Shown: positions 1 to 8,865, numbered from the stretch's first letter. The stretch is DNA of 64,000 nucleotides from SAR202 cluster bacterium (GCA_009392815.1 VFFS01000045.1:26293-90292); one strand, 5' to 3'. The notes: a model not told the origin generated them from the letters alone. Numbers and translations are program-made.

Positions 1-351
1 AGTTGTGGTGAGTTTAGGGTCCCAAGACCACCAAACACCCCATACAGGCTTAGCCCATATAGCTCCGGTTACCAATATCAACGTTGCGAATATGACACCC
101 AATTCAGCTGCCGAATATGCCAAAGCGTCCCATTTATCATTTCCCGAAATTAAATGAACAACGCTAGCAACGCCGACAAGTATTATTGACACCATTCCAA
201 TCCACGCTAAAGGAACATGAAAATAAAAAATCCTCTGGGAAACACCAAGGTTCTGTTCTGTAGGCACCCAGATAAATATTAAATAAATTGTGCTGAGCAT
301 TAAGATCGCACTAATAGTGAAAAGTGAAGTTCTAATTAACAGCGAACACAT
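1..351 (-). CDS. ccmC: Heme exporter protein CcmC, 3' end missing (cut by window edge)
   Basis: Minus-strand frame open to the window edge, 117 residues visible. Three hydrophobic segments lie near residues 8-29, 47-68 and 82-100. They are followed by the tryptophan-rich motif WGVWWSWDPKLT (about 104-115), the hallmark of the WWD family that handles heme for cytochrome c maturation. The conserved FYFHVP stretch carries a histidine (residue 45) at the place of a known heme ligand in CcmC. The protein would sit in the inner membrane and help load heme onto CcmE. The ATG at 349-351 has AGGAG directly against it with no spacer, so a start a few codons further in is possible. CcsA/CcmF relatives share the WWD motif, but the short N-terminus favours CcmC. 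Confidence 0.8.
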   Translation of the reverse strand, partial: MCSLLIRTSLFTISAILMLSTIYLIFIWVPTEQNLGVSQRIFYFHVPLAWIGMVSIILVGVASVVHLISGNDKWDALAYSAAELGVIFATLILVTGAIWAKPVWGVWWSWDPKLTTT

Positions 352-520
352 CTCCTAAATGCCAAGGTATCGTACAATCAACAACTCTTTAGATTATTCA
401 GGCTAAAATGGTACCACCGGAACAGACCTCAGGTCACACCATGGACGAGCAAGCTAACCATGCATGGCTAGGACAAAGCGAAGAGTTATATTCTGTTAAA
501 GAAAATCAAATGGATTCTAT

Positions 521-2212
521 CTAGCTTGTTACTGCTCCAACCGATGCCGAAGACACAAGCTTTGCATACTTGGCTAAGACACCTCTCTCATAATTAGACT
601 TTCTGGGTTGCCACTTCTGTCTTCTAGACTCAAGTTCCTCATCAGAAATATTCACGTTAAGCTGACGAGAACCTACATCCATTGATATAGTATCGCCCTC
701 TTCTATCAAACCGATCGGTCCACCGACTGCGGCCTCAGGAGCTACATGCCCTATCATAGGACCACGAGTAGCTCCGGAAAATCTGCCGTCAGTGATAAGA
801 AGCGTTGATTCCCCTAACCCTGCCCCCATGATCGCACCTGTAACAGCCAGCATTTCCTGCATCCCAGGGCCGCCTTTTGGACCCTCGTACCGAATTACTA
901 ACACATCACCATGATCTATTTCACCATTAGTTACTGCCTCAAAAGCAGCACGTTCGCCATCATAAACCTTGGCTGGACCCTCATGCTCATGGTGGTCAGT
1001 CCCTGTAACCTTCATTACAGCCCCTTCCGGGGCAAGATTACCCTTTAATATCGCTAAGCCACCTGTAGAACTTTTAGCATTGGAAACTGAGTAAATAACC
1101 TTTTCGTCAGGTTTTGTAGTAACCCCTTCTAAGTTCTCACCAATAGTCTTGCCATTTATAGTAACCGCATCACCATGTAAAAGACCTGCATCTAAGAGCT
1201 CTTTAAGAACGACCTGAACTCCACCCGATCGATCTACATCTGACATCACATACTTACCACCAGGTCTCAAATCAGTTAGATAGGGTGTTTCAAGACTAAG
1301 TCTGTCAAAATCCTCTATGGTCAAATCTACTTCCGCTTCTCTGGCCATGGCCAACAAATGCAACACCGCGTTAGTCGATCCTCCCATTGATAAAACCAAG
1401 CGAATAGCATTTTCAAACGCGTCTTTGGTCATAATATCCCTAGGCTTTACACCCCGTTCTAGCATCGAATATATGTATTTACCTGCTTCATGGGCAACAT
1501 CGAGGTTGCGATTGTCTACCGCAGGAATCGAAGCCGCACCCGGAATAGACATTCCCATAGCCTCTATTGCAGAAGCCATAGTGTTAGCAGTAAACATCCC
1601 AGAGCAAGCCCCTTCTCCAGGACATGCTGCCCTTTCCATATCCATGAGTTCATCAATACTTATTTGACATTTGGCGAAAGCTCCGACAGCTTCATACATG
1701 TCCTGTATATTTATATCCTGTCCAGCGTAGGATCCGGGGAGAATTGCACCCCCATAAACAAAAACTGACGGGATATTTAGTCTAGCCATCGACATCATTG
1801 CCCCCGGCATATTCTTGTCACAAGCAGCCACAACGACCAAGCCGTCCATTCCCTCTGTAAAACAAACCGTTTCAATGGAGTCCGCAATAACCTCCCTGCT
1901 AACCAACGAACCTTTCATCCCCTCAGTCCCCATGGATATGCCGTCACTGATGGTGATAGTACCGAACATGAAAGGGACAGCTTGTGCGTCCCATAATCCT
2001 TCCTTAGCCCTCTCTGCTATCCGAGTCAAGTGCACGTTACATGGAGTAACATCGCTTGCGAGATTCGCAACGGCTACAAATGGTTTCTCCATATCATCAT
2101 CGCCCAGCCCCACCGCCCTTAACATAGAGCGTGCCGGAGCACGATCAGGCCCAAGACTCACAATTCCAGATTTATGTTTTAGTAATGAAAGATCTTTTGT
2201 CTCAGTGGACAT
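521..2212 (-). CDS. ilvD: Dihydroxy-acid dehydratase
   Basis: Cytoplasmic Fe-S enzyme that dehydrates 2,3-dihydroxy acids to 2-oxo acids, the common third step of isoleucine and valine synthesis. The 563-residue length is normal. Cluster and metal ligands are visible: the cysteine in TPCNVHL (about residue 58), [12 protein letters not shown] (about 129-140) and [17 protein letters not shown] (about 196-212). The C-terminal half has the conserved [19 protein letters not shown] region. AAGGGGAG lies about 5 bases before the ATG, which supports the start. It appears to be a single-gene unit with its own promoter; no other ilv gene is in the window. Related sugar-acid dehydratases share this fold, but the length and motif spacing match IlvD closely. 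Confidence 0.97.
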   Translation of the reverse strand: MSTETKDLSLLKHKSGIVSLGPDRAPARSMLRAVGLGDDDMEKPFVAVANLASDVTPCNVHLTRIAERAKEGLWDAQAVPFMFGTITISDGISMGTEGMKGSLVSREVIADSIETVCFTEGMDGLVVVAACDKNMPGAMMSMARLNIPSVFVYGGAILPGSYAGQDINIQDMYEAVGAFAKCQISIDELMDMERAACPGEGACSGMFTANTMASAIEAMGMSIPGAASIPAVDNRNLDVAHEAGKYIYSMLERGVKPRDIMTKDAFENAIRLVLSMGGSTNAVLHLLAMAREAEVDLTIEDFDRLSLETPYLTDLRPGGKYVMSDVDRSGGVQVVLKELLDAGLLHGDAVTINGKTIGENLEGVTTKPDEKVIYSVSNAKSSTGGLAILKGNLAPEGAVMKVTGTDHHEHEGPAKVYDGERAAFEAVTNGEIDHGDVLVIRYEGPKGGPGMQEMLAVTGAIMGAGLGESTLLITDGRFSGATRGPMIGHVAPEAAVGGPIGLIEEGDTISMDVGSRQLNVNISDEELESRRQKWQPRKSNYERGVLAKYAKLVSSASVGAVTS

Positions 2213-2306
2213 ATTTTCTCCCCTTATGAATTTCGTTGACTTGTTGACTTATTGTTTATATCTGTTGTGGGCACATAGCAACTTTGCATATATGAAATGC
2301 GAGGGA

Positions 2307-2338
2307 ATTATAACTGAGTTGTCGCAAACATTCAGTTA
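2307..2338 (-). promoter_or_regulatory. Candidate ilvD promoter with inverted repeat
   Basis: On the minus strand a perfect TATAAT (2307-2312) lies about 95 bases before ilvD. A 7-base inverted repeat (TAACTGA at 2311-2317 and TCAGTTA at 2332-2338) overlaps the -10 and spans the -35 position, as an operator would. The -35 itself is poor (CTGAAT at 17-base spacing), which may mean activator dependence. This rests on pattern matching only. Confidence 0.4.
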
Positions 2339-2401
2339 GGACGGAATGTACTAAGCGGGAGAAGCCACAGGTGACGCTCCCAATAATATTAAGGCAGACA
2401 G

Positions 2402-2425
2402 CCCCTTCTTTTAGGAAGAGGGGCC
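2402..2425 (-). terminator. Stem-loop over the stop codon of the small gene
   Basis: On the minus strand GCCCC TCTT pairs with AAGA (bulged A) GGGGC around a short loop containing the TAA stop of the upstream small gene. It is the only stem at the end of the RdhA-like transcript. No U-run follows, so intrinsic termination is uncertain; it may instead protect the 3' end. Confidence 0.35.
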
Positions 2426-2617
2426 GTGCTTCTCTAGCAGCTCATGAACTCTTGGATCTATTGTGTCAGGGATATCTCTTCCAGAGTCAAAGTATGCAAT
2501 AGCTAGATGAGCATCTCTGTGAAGTTGCTCGCTCTCTTGCATATCTTTGTAGTCACTATTTAATTCCCCAAAAAGGGCGTCTATATGTTCTTTCTTAAAA
2601 CTAGCGTTGCTAGACAT
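2411..2617 (-). CDS. Small acidic hypothetical protein next to the RdhA-like gene
   Basis: 68 residues, hydrophilic, no membrane segment, no cysteine. It is rich in Asp, Glu and His (for example SEQLHRDAHLAIAYFDSG) and looks mostly helical. It starts 25 bases after the RdhA-like gene ends, so the two are probably co-transcribed. A G-rich run precedes the ATG. Classical reductive dehalogenases are followed by RdhB, a small hydrophobic membrane anchor; this protein is not hydrophobic and is not RdhB. It could be a chaperone, subunit or electron-transfer accessory of the upstream enzyme, but nothing in the sequence shows which. I do not recognise the family. Confidence 0.7.
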   Translation of the reverse strand: MSSNASFKKEHIDALFGELNSDYKDMQESEQLHRDAHLAIAYFDSGRDIPDTIDPRVHELLEKHGPSS

Positions 2618-2642
2618 TAAATTGGTTGCCCCCCTGGATAAC

Positions 2643-3896
2643 TTAGAGCCCCGAGTCGTAGCCGGTCTCCTCAGTGATTATGGTTGTGAGTTCGTCAGCA
2701 AAGTCTTTTGCCTCTTCAGATGACGCAGCACCTTTTTCGCTCAACTTCTTCTTGAACTGATCAAACAACCATTCATCCTTCGTCCCATGAGGCATATCGA
2801 AAAATTCTCTGTCAAAGGAGGGTAGCTCACCTGGTCCAAAATAACCTTTGCCTCTAATTTCAAAGCCCTCGAGGTTATCTGTTCCTTTTCCGAGTACATT
2901 GCCAGTTTCAACGAAGTGCTCCATAACAGCAGGAGCTCCATATCTTTGAATCGGGCATGTCAGCATGCATATACCGCAACCTTCATACGTGGCCATAACA
3001 GGCCGGCATCGGTCATACATAAGCTTGTGCTTCTCAGCTCCTCGCCACCACACTTTGTCCTTTACAAGGGCACGTCCAGGGCATCTATTGACACATACCT
3101 GGCATTCCTCACAAAACTTATGGAACCCGTAATCTATGGGCTTATCATAAGTAACTTCGGCGTCAGTGGTAATTATGAAAATTCTAGACCTAGACCCGAA
3201 GTGTGGAGATAAAAGCTGGCCATTTGCTCCTAGTTGACCAAGACCAGCCTCTACAAACATTGGAATATACGGAGCGCTGTTATCGTTGGGGCTATGAATC
3301 TGTGCCCGATAACCTAAGGAACGTATAAAGTCGGCTAACTCTAGGGCGTAACCACCTTCTTCTTCATAAGTTCCAAAATGCGCAAACTCGGCTTCCATAC
3401 TTGGAATGGTCTGTGTTTGCCAGTAATCTTGTTCTAGGGCTAAGCAGATCGCGTGCTCATACTTCGCCCACCCCTTTTTACTCTTATATGTGTAGCGGCG
3501 GTCGTATTTCGTAAAACCAACTTCCCCGAAACCTAGATCACGCGCCTTCTCACGAATTTCATCAGTAACGTCTTTGCCTGCTACAACATCTCCTGTCGGC
3601 TCCACGCCACCGGAGACAAAAGCAGCATCAACCAAAGGTTTATTTACTTTGTCGTGATGCTTTCTGTATTCATACATCTCACCAGTGTAAACAGTCCAAG
3701 TCCATTCTCGATCTGCAGCCTTTTCAATATTCTGCGTCTCCAACGGATAATTCCGACTGTAAAAATCTACATCCTGCTTCCTCTGGGGAATTCCGGGTAC
3801 CGTGGCCAGTTCATCGGCCACTTGAATCGTAACGTCGTCATGACCCTTCTTTCTTCCAGGTCTATTAACCACATGGTGAACGCGCTTCAAAGTCAT
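2643..3896 (-). CDS. Reductive dehalogenase-like iron-sulfur protein (RdhA-like)
   Basis: 417 residues. The middle of the protein (about 110-260) resembles the corrinoid-binding nitroreductase-like fold of RdhA and of epoxyqueuosine reductase. It is followed by two ferredoxin-type 4Fe-4S motifs: CEECQVCVNRCP (about 263-274), and CGICMLTCP (about 310-318) with an earlier cysteine at CRPV supplying the fourth ligand. There is no Tat signal (no RRxFxK near the N-terminus), so it should be cytoplasmic, unlike respiratory dehalogenases. GGGAGG six bases before the ATG fixes the start. Neighbours are a small partner gene and ilvD. Substrate unknown; it may reduce or cleave a natural organohalide or do an unrelated corrinoid reaction. 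QueG is less likely because the N-terminal 100 residues and the C-terminal tail differ. Confidence 0.8.
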   Translation of the reverse strand: MTLKRVHHVVNRPGRKKGHDDVTIQVADELATVPGIPQRKQDVDFYSRNYPLETQNIEKAADREWTWTVYTGEMYEYRKHHDKVNKPLVDAAFVSGGVEPTGDVVAGKDVTDEIREKARDLGFGEVGFTKYDRRYTYKSKKGWAKYEHAICLALEQDYWQTQTIPSMEAEFAHFGTYEEEGGYALELADFIRSLGYRAQIHSPNDNSAPYIPMFVEAGLGQLGANGQLLSPHFGSRSRIFIITTDAEVTYDKPIDYGFHKFCEECQVCVNRCPGRALVKDKVWWRGAEKHKLMYDRCRPVMATYEGCGICMLTCPIQRYGAPAVMEHFVETGNVLGKGTDNLEGFEIRGKGYFGPGELPSFDREFFDMPHGTKDEWLFDQFKKKLSEKGAASSEEAKDFADELTTIITEETGYDSGL

Positions 3897-4288
3897 CTAA
3901 GTCCCTCCCAGATTCATATAAACATATCGCGTCAGTAGATAATGACTATATTTCACTGGTAGTCTAGGCACATCCCGACCGTAAGTCAATAAGCGTCACT
4001 ACGGCCTGGTTATTCTATCTCTCTCAATAATCAAACAAGGCCACGGGGTCTGACTCCTAGCACACTATTGGTCTGAAATCACGAAACCGCATTTTTGCAT
4101 GCACATAAATACAAATCCCCTAGCCCTCCTTTGAAAATTTATGATACCTACTTGACCCATCGAAACCAGTCATAATGTCAGTTGAACCAGGGTATGCACT
4201 GAAATTAATTAGACGGTTGATAACCAAAAACAGATTCCGAAATAAAGCATCCTGTTTGAAGTTGAAGGCGGAAAATTTTGCAGAACCC
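3897..4288. other. Gene-free stretch between rsmG and the RdhA-like gene
   Basis: 392 bases. The part nearest 3897 holds the RdhA-like 5' leader and promoter (listed separately). The rest (about 3990-4288) is AT-rich. I see no convincing reading frame, tRNA or stem-loop in it; a 65-codon plus-strand frame that runs into rsmG looks non-coding. It includes the 3' flank of rsmG but no clear terminator. Confidence 0.6.
3961..3989 (-). promoter_or_regulatory. Candidate promoter of the RdhA-like gene
   Basis: Minus strand: TTGACT (3984-3989), 17-base spacer, TAGACT (3961-3966). Five of six and four of six bases match the housekeeping sigma consensus. It lies about 65 bases before the ATG, leaving room for a leader with the GGGAGG ribosome site. 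Pattern match only. Confidence 0.5.
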
Positions 4289-5020
4289 TTACCTGATGGG
4301 TCTTTTAGCTGGCATGCCTGCTCGTCGAGGGTACCGATCAGGCGTATTACTATCCTTAAGGACTACAACTAATCGTCCATCCAATTTGGCTATTCGAGTC
4401 GAACAATCCACCACCTCGATAACCCGTCCTCCCAACACAGAGATGGAATTCATAGCACTATTCAACTCTGCATTCACTGTTCTGCCTTTCATCGCAACCA
4501 TCACTCCCCCCATGTTGCAAAAAGGGAGACAGTATTCGGCAAGAACATTAAGCTTTGATACAGCTCTAGAAACGACAATATCATAGGACTCCCTGTAGCC
4601 TTGTTTGTGTCCCTGTATCTCTGCTCTCTCTGACACTATCTCGAGACCAGACAAGTCTAGTTTTTTGCAAACTTCTTGCAAAAAGTGGCATTTTTTTGAA
4701 GACGACTCAAGCAAAGTTACATGCAATTTCGGGAAGAGTAATTTCAATATCATCCCTGGTAAACCAGCTCCCGTTCCCACATCTATTAACCTCGTATGCC
4801 CACTGTCACAATGACTCGATAAAGAATCAATCATAACCAGGGAAGCAGAATCAAGATAATGCCTATATACCGCGTCATTCCAGTCAGTTACAGATGTCAG
4901 ATTAGTATGCCCATTCCACTCAATAAGGATTTCATGATAACTTTTTATCAAATCCACAAGTTCATTTCTGGGATCTATTCCAAATTCACGCAGTCCTTGT
5001 TCAAAAATGTCGGAATTCAA
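4289..5020 (-). CDS. rsmG: 16S rRNA (guanine-527-N7)-methyltransferase RsmG
   Basis: Methylates N7 of G527 in 16S rRNA using S-adenosylmethionine; loss gives low-level streptomycin resistance in other bacteria. 243 residues, typical length. It shows the family blocks WNGHTNLTSVTD (35-46) and YRHYLDS (52-58), the SAM-binding loop DVGTGAGLPGM (80-90), and a conserved VSRAVSKL region near residue 150. The start codon is TTG. The basic C-terminal tail after about residue 225 is a little longer than usual. It is not next to gidA/mnmG as in many bacteria. A TATACT element about 35 bases upstream could be its -10. Confidence 0.95.
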   Translation of the reverse strand: MNSDIFEQGLREFGIDPRNELVDLIKSYHEILIEWNGHTNLTSVTDWNDAVYRHYLDSASLVMIDSLSSHCDSGHTRLIDVGTGAGLPGMILKLLFPKLHVTLLESSSKKCHFLQEVCKKLDLSGLEIVSERAEIQGHKQGYRESYDIVVSRAVSKLNVLAEYCLPFCNMGGVMVAMKGRTVNAELNSAMNSISVLGGRVIEVVDCSTRIAKLDGRLVVVLKDSNTPDRYPRRAGMPAKRPIR

Positions 5021-5350
5021 TGTTCACCAACTCACACTTTTTTTAAATCAGTATAGTTGAGAATAGATCATAAAATTCTCCTAAAACAAACTGTTATTTT
5101 GGAGAAAATCAAAATCTGGATGCTAGGGATAAGTTAGTAACAACCCTGTTTAACAAATGATCTAGGGCATAAGAAGATACTGAAATAAAATCTCTCCTAA
5201 TCAAGCAGTTTGTATCCTCTCTGTTATTGAGAAATTTATGACTGGCAACTGCTATTCCGCATACTTCGTTTGTGTTAACGTAGTACGTGCGCGTACGTGA
5301 GGGGATTAATTACCAGTAAACCCACTGGGCAAGGAGGCAATGTTTAGGCC
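5021..5350. other. Divergent intergenic region, rsmG / surface protein
   Basis: 330 bases between two divergently read genes. On the plus side it carries two short inverted repeats, GTACG-TGCG-CGTAC (5283-5296) and CCAGT-AAACCC-ACTGG (5313-5328), and a full AAGGAGG ribosome site (5331-5337) 13 bases before the ATG of the surface protein. These suggest a structured leader and perhaps control of translation. No gene or RNA family is recognisable. Confidence 0.45.
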
Positions 5351-6484
5351 ATGTTCAGTACAAAATTATTAGCAATTTTGGCCATCCTTGTCGTTGCGAT
5401 GTTGTCGCCAGCCTTGGTTACCCAGGCTGCAGAACCACCATCGGTGGGAACAGCATCCATTGAAGACGACAAAGCAACCGGTGATTCTGTTGTAATAGCC
5501 TTGTCTGGGATAAATCCTGGCACATATACCGCGTCATTGGTTTCAGCCAACGACGTGAATTCGCTGTCAGTTGGAAGTGCCGATGTAATACTCCCCGTTA
5601 TCCAAGGAGTAATTCAGTCTACCGGGACACTCGACATAACGTTCGATAGTGATTCAGAAGGCTACGACGGTTCAGACCTACTAGCCTCCTTCAGCAGGAT
5701 AACTATATCTGGGTCCGATGGCTTGATAGCCTACAGTGACTCGCTTCCTAACGCTGCTACCGTAGAAATCAATGCTTCGATCTCAAGTGCCCTGGCGCTG
5801 AATAACGAACTAGATGCAGCTATTTCTGCTGCTGAGGAAGCCCATGCGGCCTCCGATAAGGCCACAATAGACGAAAAAATAGCCCTAGCGTTTGTAAACA
5901 TATCTGGTATTAATGGATTTGCAGATGCCGCAGATGCTAACGCCAAGGCCGCGGTCGCTGCTGCTCCTGACGAAACAGGAATTGGAGCCTCCGCTGCCAA
6001 CATCAGCGAGATGGTAGCTAACGTGAAAGCGTGGGCTAACAGTGCTAGCACAACAGCCACAAACGACGTACTTACGAATTCATCGGTAGCTGTTCAAAAA
6101 ATATTTATCGACTCACTCCTTAACCAACTGAATGCAGCAAGAAACGGTTTCGATGCGGACAATAGTGGAGGGGTTGCAGATACTGTCACAGATGCCTCCG
6201 ATCCTGATGAACCTGTGATTATCTCTACCGGTGCAGGAGAAGGTGGCGGGGCCCAGGTATATGATGCTGCTCGAGATATGGCCAATTTCTCTATCACAGC
6301 TAGTCCCTTACCTGCTGCAGAAGTAGTTAAACCAGCAGTAGCTGACTCCACCCATATACTTGATTTGGGTCTCCCAAGTGTGGGTGAGAGCATTCTGGCA
6401 TCCTTCATGCAAATATCGATGCTGGTAGGATTATCTTTGGTAGCAATAGGTGGTGTGCTGTATGCGAAAGGCAGGCGACAATAG
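5351..6484 (+). CDS. Secreted Ala-rich cell-surface protein with C-terminal membrane anchor
   Basis: 377 residues. Residues 1-27 form a signal peptide (hydrophobic core LLAILAILVVAMLSPALV, cleavage likely after TQAA). The body is Ala/Ser/Asp rich and acidic. DADNSGGVAD (about 265-274) fits a DxDxxGxxxD calcium-binding loop. The tail reads LPSVGE, then a hydrophobic span (about 347-372), then KGRRQ. That is the layout of a sortase or rhombosortase-type sorting signal, although LPSVG is not a strict LPxTG. The gene has a strong ribosome site and is followed by a near-perfect terminator, so it is probably an abundant single-gene transcript. GC is higher than in its neighbours. Function unknown; an S-layer or adhesin-like surface role is my guess. 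Confidence 0.8.
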   Translation: MFSTKLLAILAILVVAMLSPALVTQAAEPPSVGTASIEDDKATGDSVVIALSGINPGTYTASLVSANDVNSLSVGSADVILPVIQGVIQSTGTLDITFDSDSEGYDGSDLLASFSRITISGSDGLIAYSDSLPNAATVEINASISSALALNNELDAAISAAEEAHAASDKATIDEKIALAFVNISGINGFADAADANAKAAVAAAPDETGIGASAANISEMVANVKAWANSASTTATNDVLTNSSVAVQKIFIDSLLNQLNAARNGFDADNSGGVADTVTDASDPDEPVIISTGAGEGGGAQVYDAARDMANFSITASPLPAAEVVKPAVADSTHILDLGLPSVGESILASFMQISMLVGLSLVAIGGVLYAKGRRQ

Positions 6485-6516
6485 ATTAATCCCAGCAAGC
6501 GAGATAATACTGGCCC

Positions 6517-6557
6517 AAATAAAAGAGCCCTGCTTTGCCAGCAGGGCTCTTTTATTT
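6517..6557 (+). terminator. Strong intrinsic terminator, near-symmetric
   Basis: A stem of about 18 base pairs (AAATAAAAGAGCCCTGCT against AGCAGGGCTCTTTTATTT) with a 5-base loop TTGCC, and U-rich sequence on the 3' side. It is palindromic enough to work in either direction. It closes the surface-protein gene and lies just before the lipoprotein start, so the lipoprotein start must be downstream of it (6595). Confidence 0.93.
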
Positions 6558-6594
6558 GGTGAAACAGAAAAACAAATTTAACAGGCCACTCCAC

Positions 6595-7314
6595 ATGATA
6601 AATTTGCGCCATATATTAATGACTTTACTTATAGCAACCTTAACGCTAGCTCTCTCGACCTCATGTTCCAACGATAAAAAAAACTTATTAGTAACTTCGC
6701 CCACACTACCCACTAATCCCATAGAAGTCCTATCAAGTTCTAAGAAAGCTATGTCATCCATCAAAAGTTATCAATTTTACCTGTCTCATCGAATGGCGGA
6801 TGGATCAAAAATAGACCAGTCGTTAACTCTAGTTGATGCTACAGGTTCAGTAAGCAGAGACAGCGGAATATATCTTGAAAGCCAGCTTCTATTTGGAAAT
6901 ATCCCCGTCTCAGCTGGCATAGTCAAAACGGAGGATACGACCTATCTAAGAGATCCACTGACACAGAAATGGCAAATGATAAAGGAAAATACCAATCCAT
7001 TCGATTTCTTGGACCCTGACACAATGATTGCATCTATTATTGACGACGTTTATGAGCCTCATGTACTTTCATCAAAAGGCAAATATATAAAAATATCAGG
7101 AAAGATATCTCCATCGTCATTCGACTATATTTTTCAGGACACAATAAGTGAAGATGTTAATTTAACCATTTGGATCGACGATCAATCCTCCGTTATTGCC
7201 AGGGCTGAAATAGCAGGAAAAATTAGCGAAAGTGACCCAAACGAAATAATTAGAGTTTTAGAAATATCTAGAATCGATGAGGTTATGGATATAGCAACTC
7301 CAGACATCAGATAA
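6595..7314 (+). CDS. LppX/LprG-type lipoprotein, probable lipid carrier
   Basis: 240 residues from the ATG at 6595; an in-frame start at 6535 lies inside the terminator and is rejected. Hydrophobic signal then lipobox LSTSC, so the mature protein is a lipidated membrane protein facing outward. The body (about 40-235) looks like the LppX/LprA/LprF/LprG fold (half-barrel holding acylated lipid): a start near VLSSSKKAMSSIKSYQFYLSH, a middle GNIPVSAGIVKTEDTTYLRDP, and a C-terminal FxxTISEDVNLTIWIDD strand. Three bases separate it from the MFS gene. The same gene order, lprG then Rv1410c, exports triacylglycerides in Mycobacterium tuberculosis. By analogy it should accept a lipid from the MFS pump. 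Family call is by eye. Confidence 0.75.
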   Translation: MINLRHILMTLLIATLTLALSTSCSNDKKNLLVTSPTLPTNPIEVLSSSKKAMSSIKSYQFYLSHRMADGSKIDQSLTLVDATGSVSRDSGIYLESQLLFGNIPVSAGIVKTEDTTYLRDPLTQKWQMIKENTNPFDFLDPDTMIASIIDDVYEPHVLSSKGKYIKISGKISPSSFDYIFQDTISEDVNLTIWIDDQSSVIARAEIAGKISESDPNEIIRVLEISRIDEVMDIATPDIR

Positions 7315-7317
7315 TCA

Positions 7318-8865
7318 TTGAAAACATCCCTCAATAAAAGACGCCAGCACTTGGCAATGTTAGCAATAATAGCGGGTGTCTTTTTCGCTGCAGATGACCA
7401 AACTGTAGTCGTCACAATTATCCCCAGTATGATGACAGACCTTAACGTGGGAGTTACAGAGCTAAATAAAGTCTCTTGGACGATTACTGGATACTTACTT
7501 GGATACGTTGCTGTTATGCCAGTCATGGGGAGATTATCAGACATATTCGGCAGACGAAATATATATGTCATAGGGATGGTAATTTTCATGCTCGGATCGA
7601 TTGGAACTGCAATGACAGGATCAATGTACTGGCTCATAGACTCTGAGACACTGAGGAATTCGAATTTCGGTAATTCTTTGGGCTTGATTGTTAGAACGAC
7701 ATCGACAATAGAATGGATTGTAGTAACCAGAATAATTCAATCCATAGGTGCGGGAGCTTTGGTCCCCGTTTCAATAGCGATGGTTGCCGACATATATCCA
7801 ATTGGGAAAAGGGCCATGGCTTTCGGACTCATAGGGGCTGCCGCTGAAATGGGAGCAGTAATAGGGCCAGTCTGGGGAGGCCTGCTGACAAAGTTGTTGG
7901 ACTGGCAGTGGGTATTTTGGTTAAATATTCCCATTGCTATTGTGGTTTTGTCCGGAATTTATCTGTCGTTCCCTAATACAAAAAAAAATAAAGGAAAGGT
8001 AGATTACATTGGTGCCGCAATGATAGCGGGAGCCCTTTGCCTGATAACTCTCGGATTCTCTTATCTAGGCCAATCAAACACTCAGGTATATTTTTATCTT
8101 ACGCTGGGGGTACTTTGCCTAATAGGATACCCATTCCTAGCAGCGCGAATTTCAAATCCTATTATCCCACTAGCTCTCTTCAGGAACCTGGAGTTCGTTG
8201 CCTCCAATATTGTTAACATACTTTACGGGGCAGCTTTGATGATTGCATTGGTAACGATTCCGCTAATGGCGAATACCATTTTAATGAAATCTCCAATGGA
8301 AGGTGCCTTAATTCTTTCGCGGCTGACAATTGCCATACCGATTGGAGCAATTATTGGGGGCGTTTTAACGAAAAAACTCGACCGAAGAATCCCATCAATA
8401 ACTGCTTTAGTCATGTGTGGAATGGCTCTTCTACTAATGAAATACTGGGATCAAAATATCGAAGATCCGCTTATGAGCTTACATCTGATAATCGCTGGCC
8501 TCGGATTTGGTTTAATAATCGCTCCCGTTACAGTGACAGCTGTAAACTCGGGACGAGAAACTATGAAAGGCGCTGCAGCCGGGGTGATAACCACCTCTAG
8601 GTTTATTGGAATGACTTTAGGGGTATCCGCTATAGCCGCATGGGGTTCAGGCCAATTCCAAGATTTACTTATTGGGGTAGAGGTTCCTTTACAAAGTGTT
8701 GGGGAAACTGCCACACAGATGTCTACACGTTTGGACCAATTTCAGACCACATTAACAGGAATCGGAGTCTCAATATTCAGCGATTTTTACCAAGTCGCCG
8801 GCATTATATGCATATTGGCGATCTTCCCATGCATATTTATGAAAAAAGAATCATCTAGTTACTAA
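7318..8865 (+). CDS. MFS exporter, DHA2 type, Rv1410c (P55)-like
   Basis: 515 residues with about 14 membrane segments. The N-terminal part carries TVVVTIIPSMM, then WTITGYLLGYVAVMPVMGR and the MFS loop GRLSDIFGRR, then RIIQSIGAGALVPVSIA. These match what I remember of mycobacterial Rv1410c (VVVTI, LLGYIAAMPLLGR, DRFGR, RTIQG) better than ordinary drug pumps. An unusual stretch between the third and fourth helices (about 100-135) is polar and longer than normal. The start is TTG, three bases after the lipoprotein stop, implying translational coupling. Likely role: moving a lipid, or drugs, out of the membrane to the partner lipoprotein. The 3' end overlaps the opposing SDR gene by 11 bases. 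Confidence 0.85.
   Translation: MKTSLNKRRQHLAMLAIIAGVFFAADDQTVVVTIIPSMMTDLNVGVTELNKVSWTITGYLLGYVAVMPVMGRLSDIFGRRNIYVIGMVIFMLGSIGTAMTGSMYWLIDSETLRNSNFGNSLGLIVRTTSTIEWIVVTRIIQSIGAGALVPVSIAMVADIYPIGKRAMAFGLIGAAAEMGAVIGPVWGGLLTKLLDWQWVFWLNIPIAIVVLSGIYLSFPNTKKNKGKVDYIGAAMIAGALCLITLGFSYLGQSNTQVYFYLTLGVLCLIGYPFLAARISNPIIPLALFRNLEFVASNIVNILYGAALMIALVTIPLMANTILMKSPMEGALILSRLTIAIPIGAIIGGVLTKKLDRRIPSITALVMCGMALLLMKYWDQNIEDPLMSLHLIIAGLGFGLIIAPVTVTAVNSGRETMKGAAAGVITTSRFIGMTLGVSAIAAWGSGQFQDLLIGVEVPLQSVGETATQMSTRLDQFQTTLTGIGVSIFSDFYQVAGIICILAIFPCIFMKKESSSY

Noticed and set aside
410..418. GGTGGTACC on the minus strand, like the core of a T-box antiterminator
   Set aside because: It lies upstream of a ccmC gene, not an amino-acid or tRNA-synthetase gene, and lacks the rest of the T-box (specifier loop, CGCG after ACC).
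408..506. Short plus-strand frame (about 32 residues) between ccmC and ilvD
   Set aside because: No ribosome site, no recognisable content, and it runs over a palindromic stretch; probably chance.
5340..5372. ATG two bases after AAGGAGG, giving a 10-codon leader frame before the surface protein
   Set aside because: The spacing is too short for initiation and the frame ends at once.
5731..6060. Open frame antisense to the Ala-rich surface protein
   Set aside because: Composition (Ala/Ser runs) mirrors the sense gene; no ribosome site or family content.
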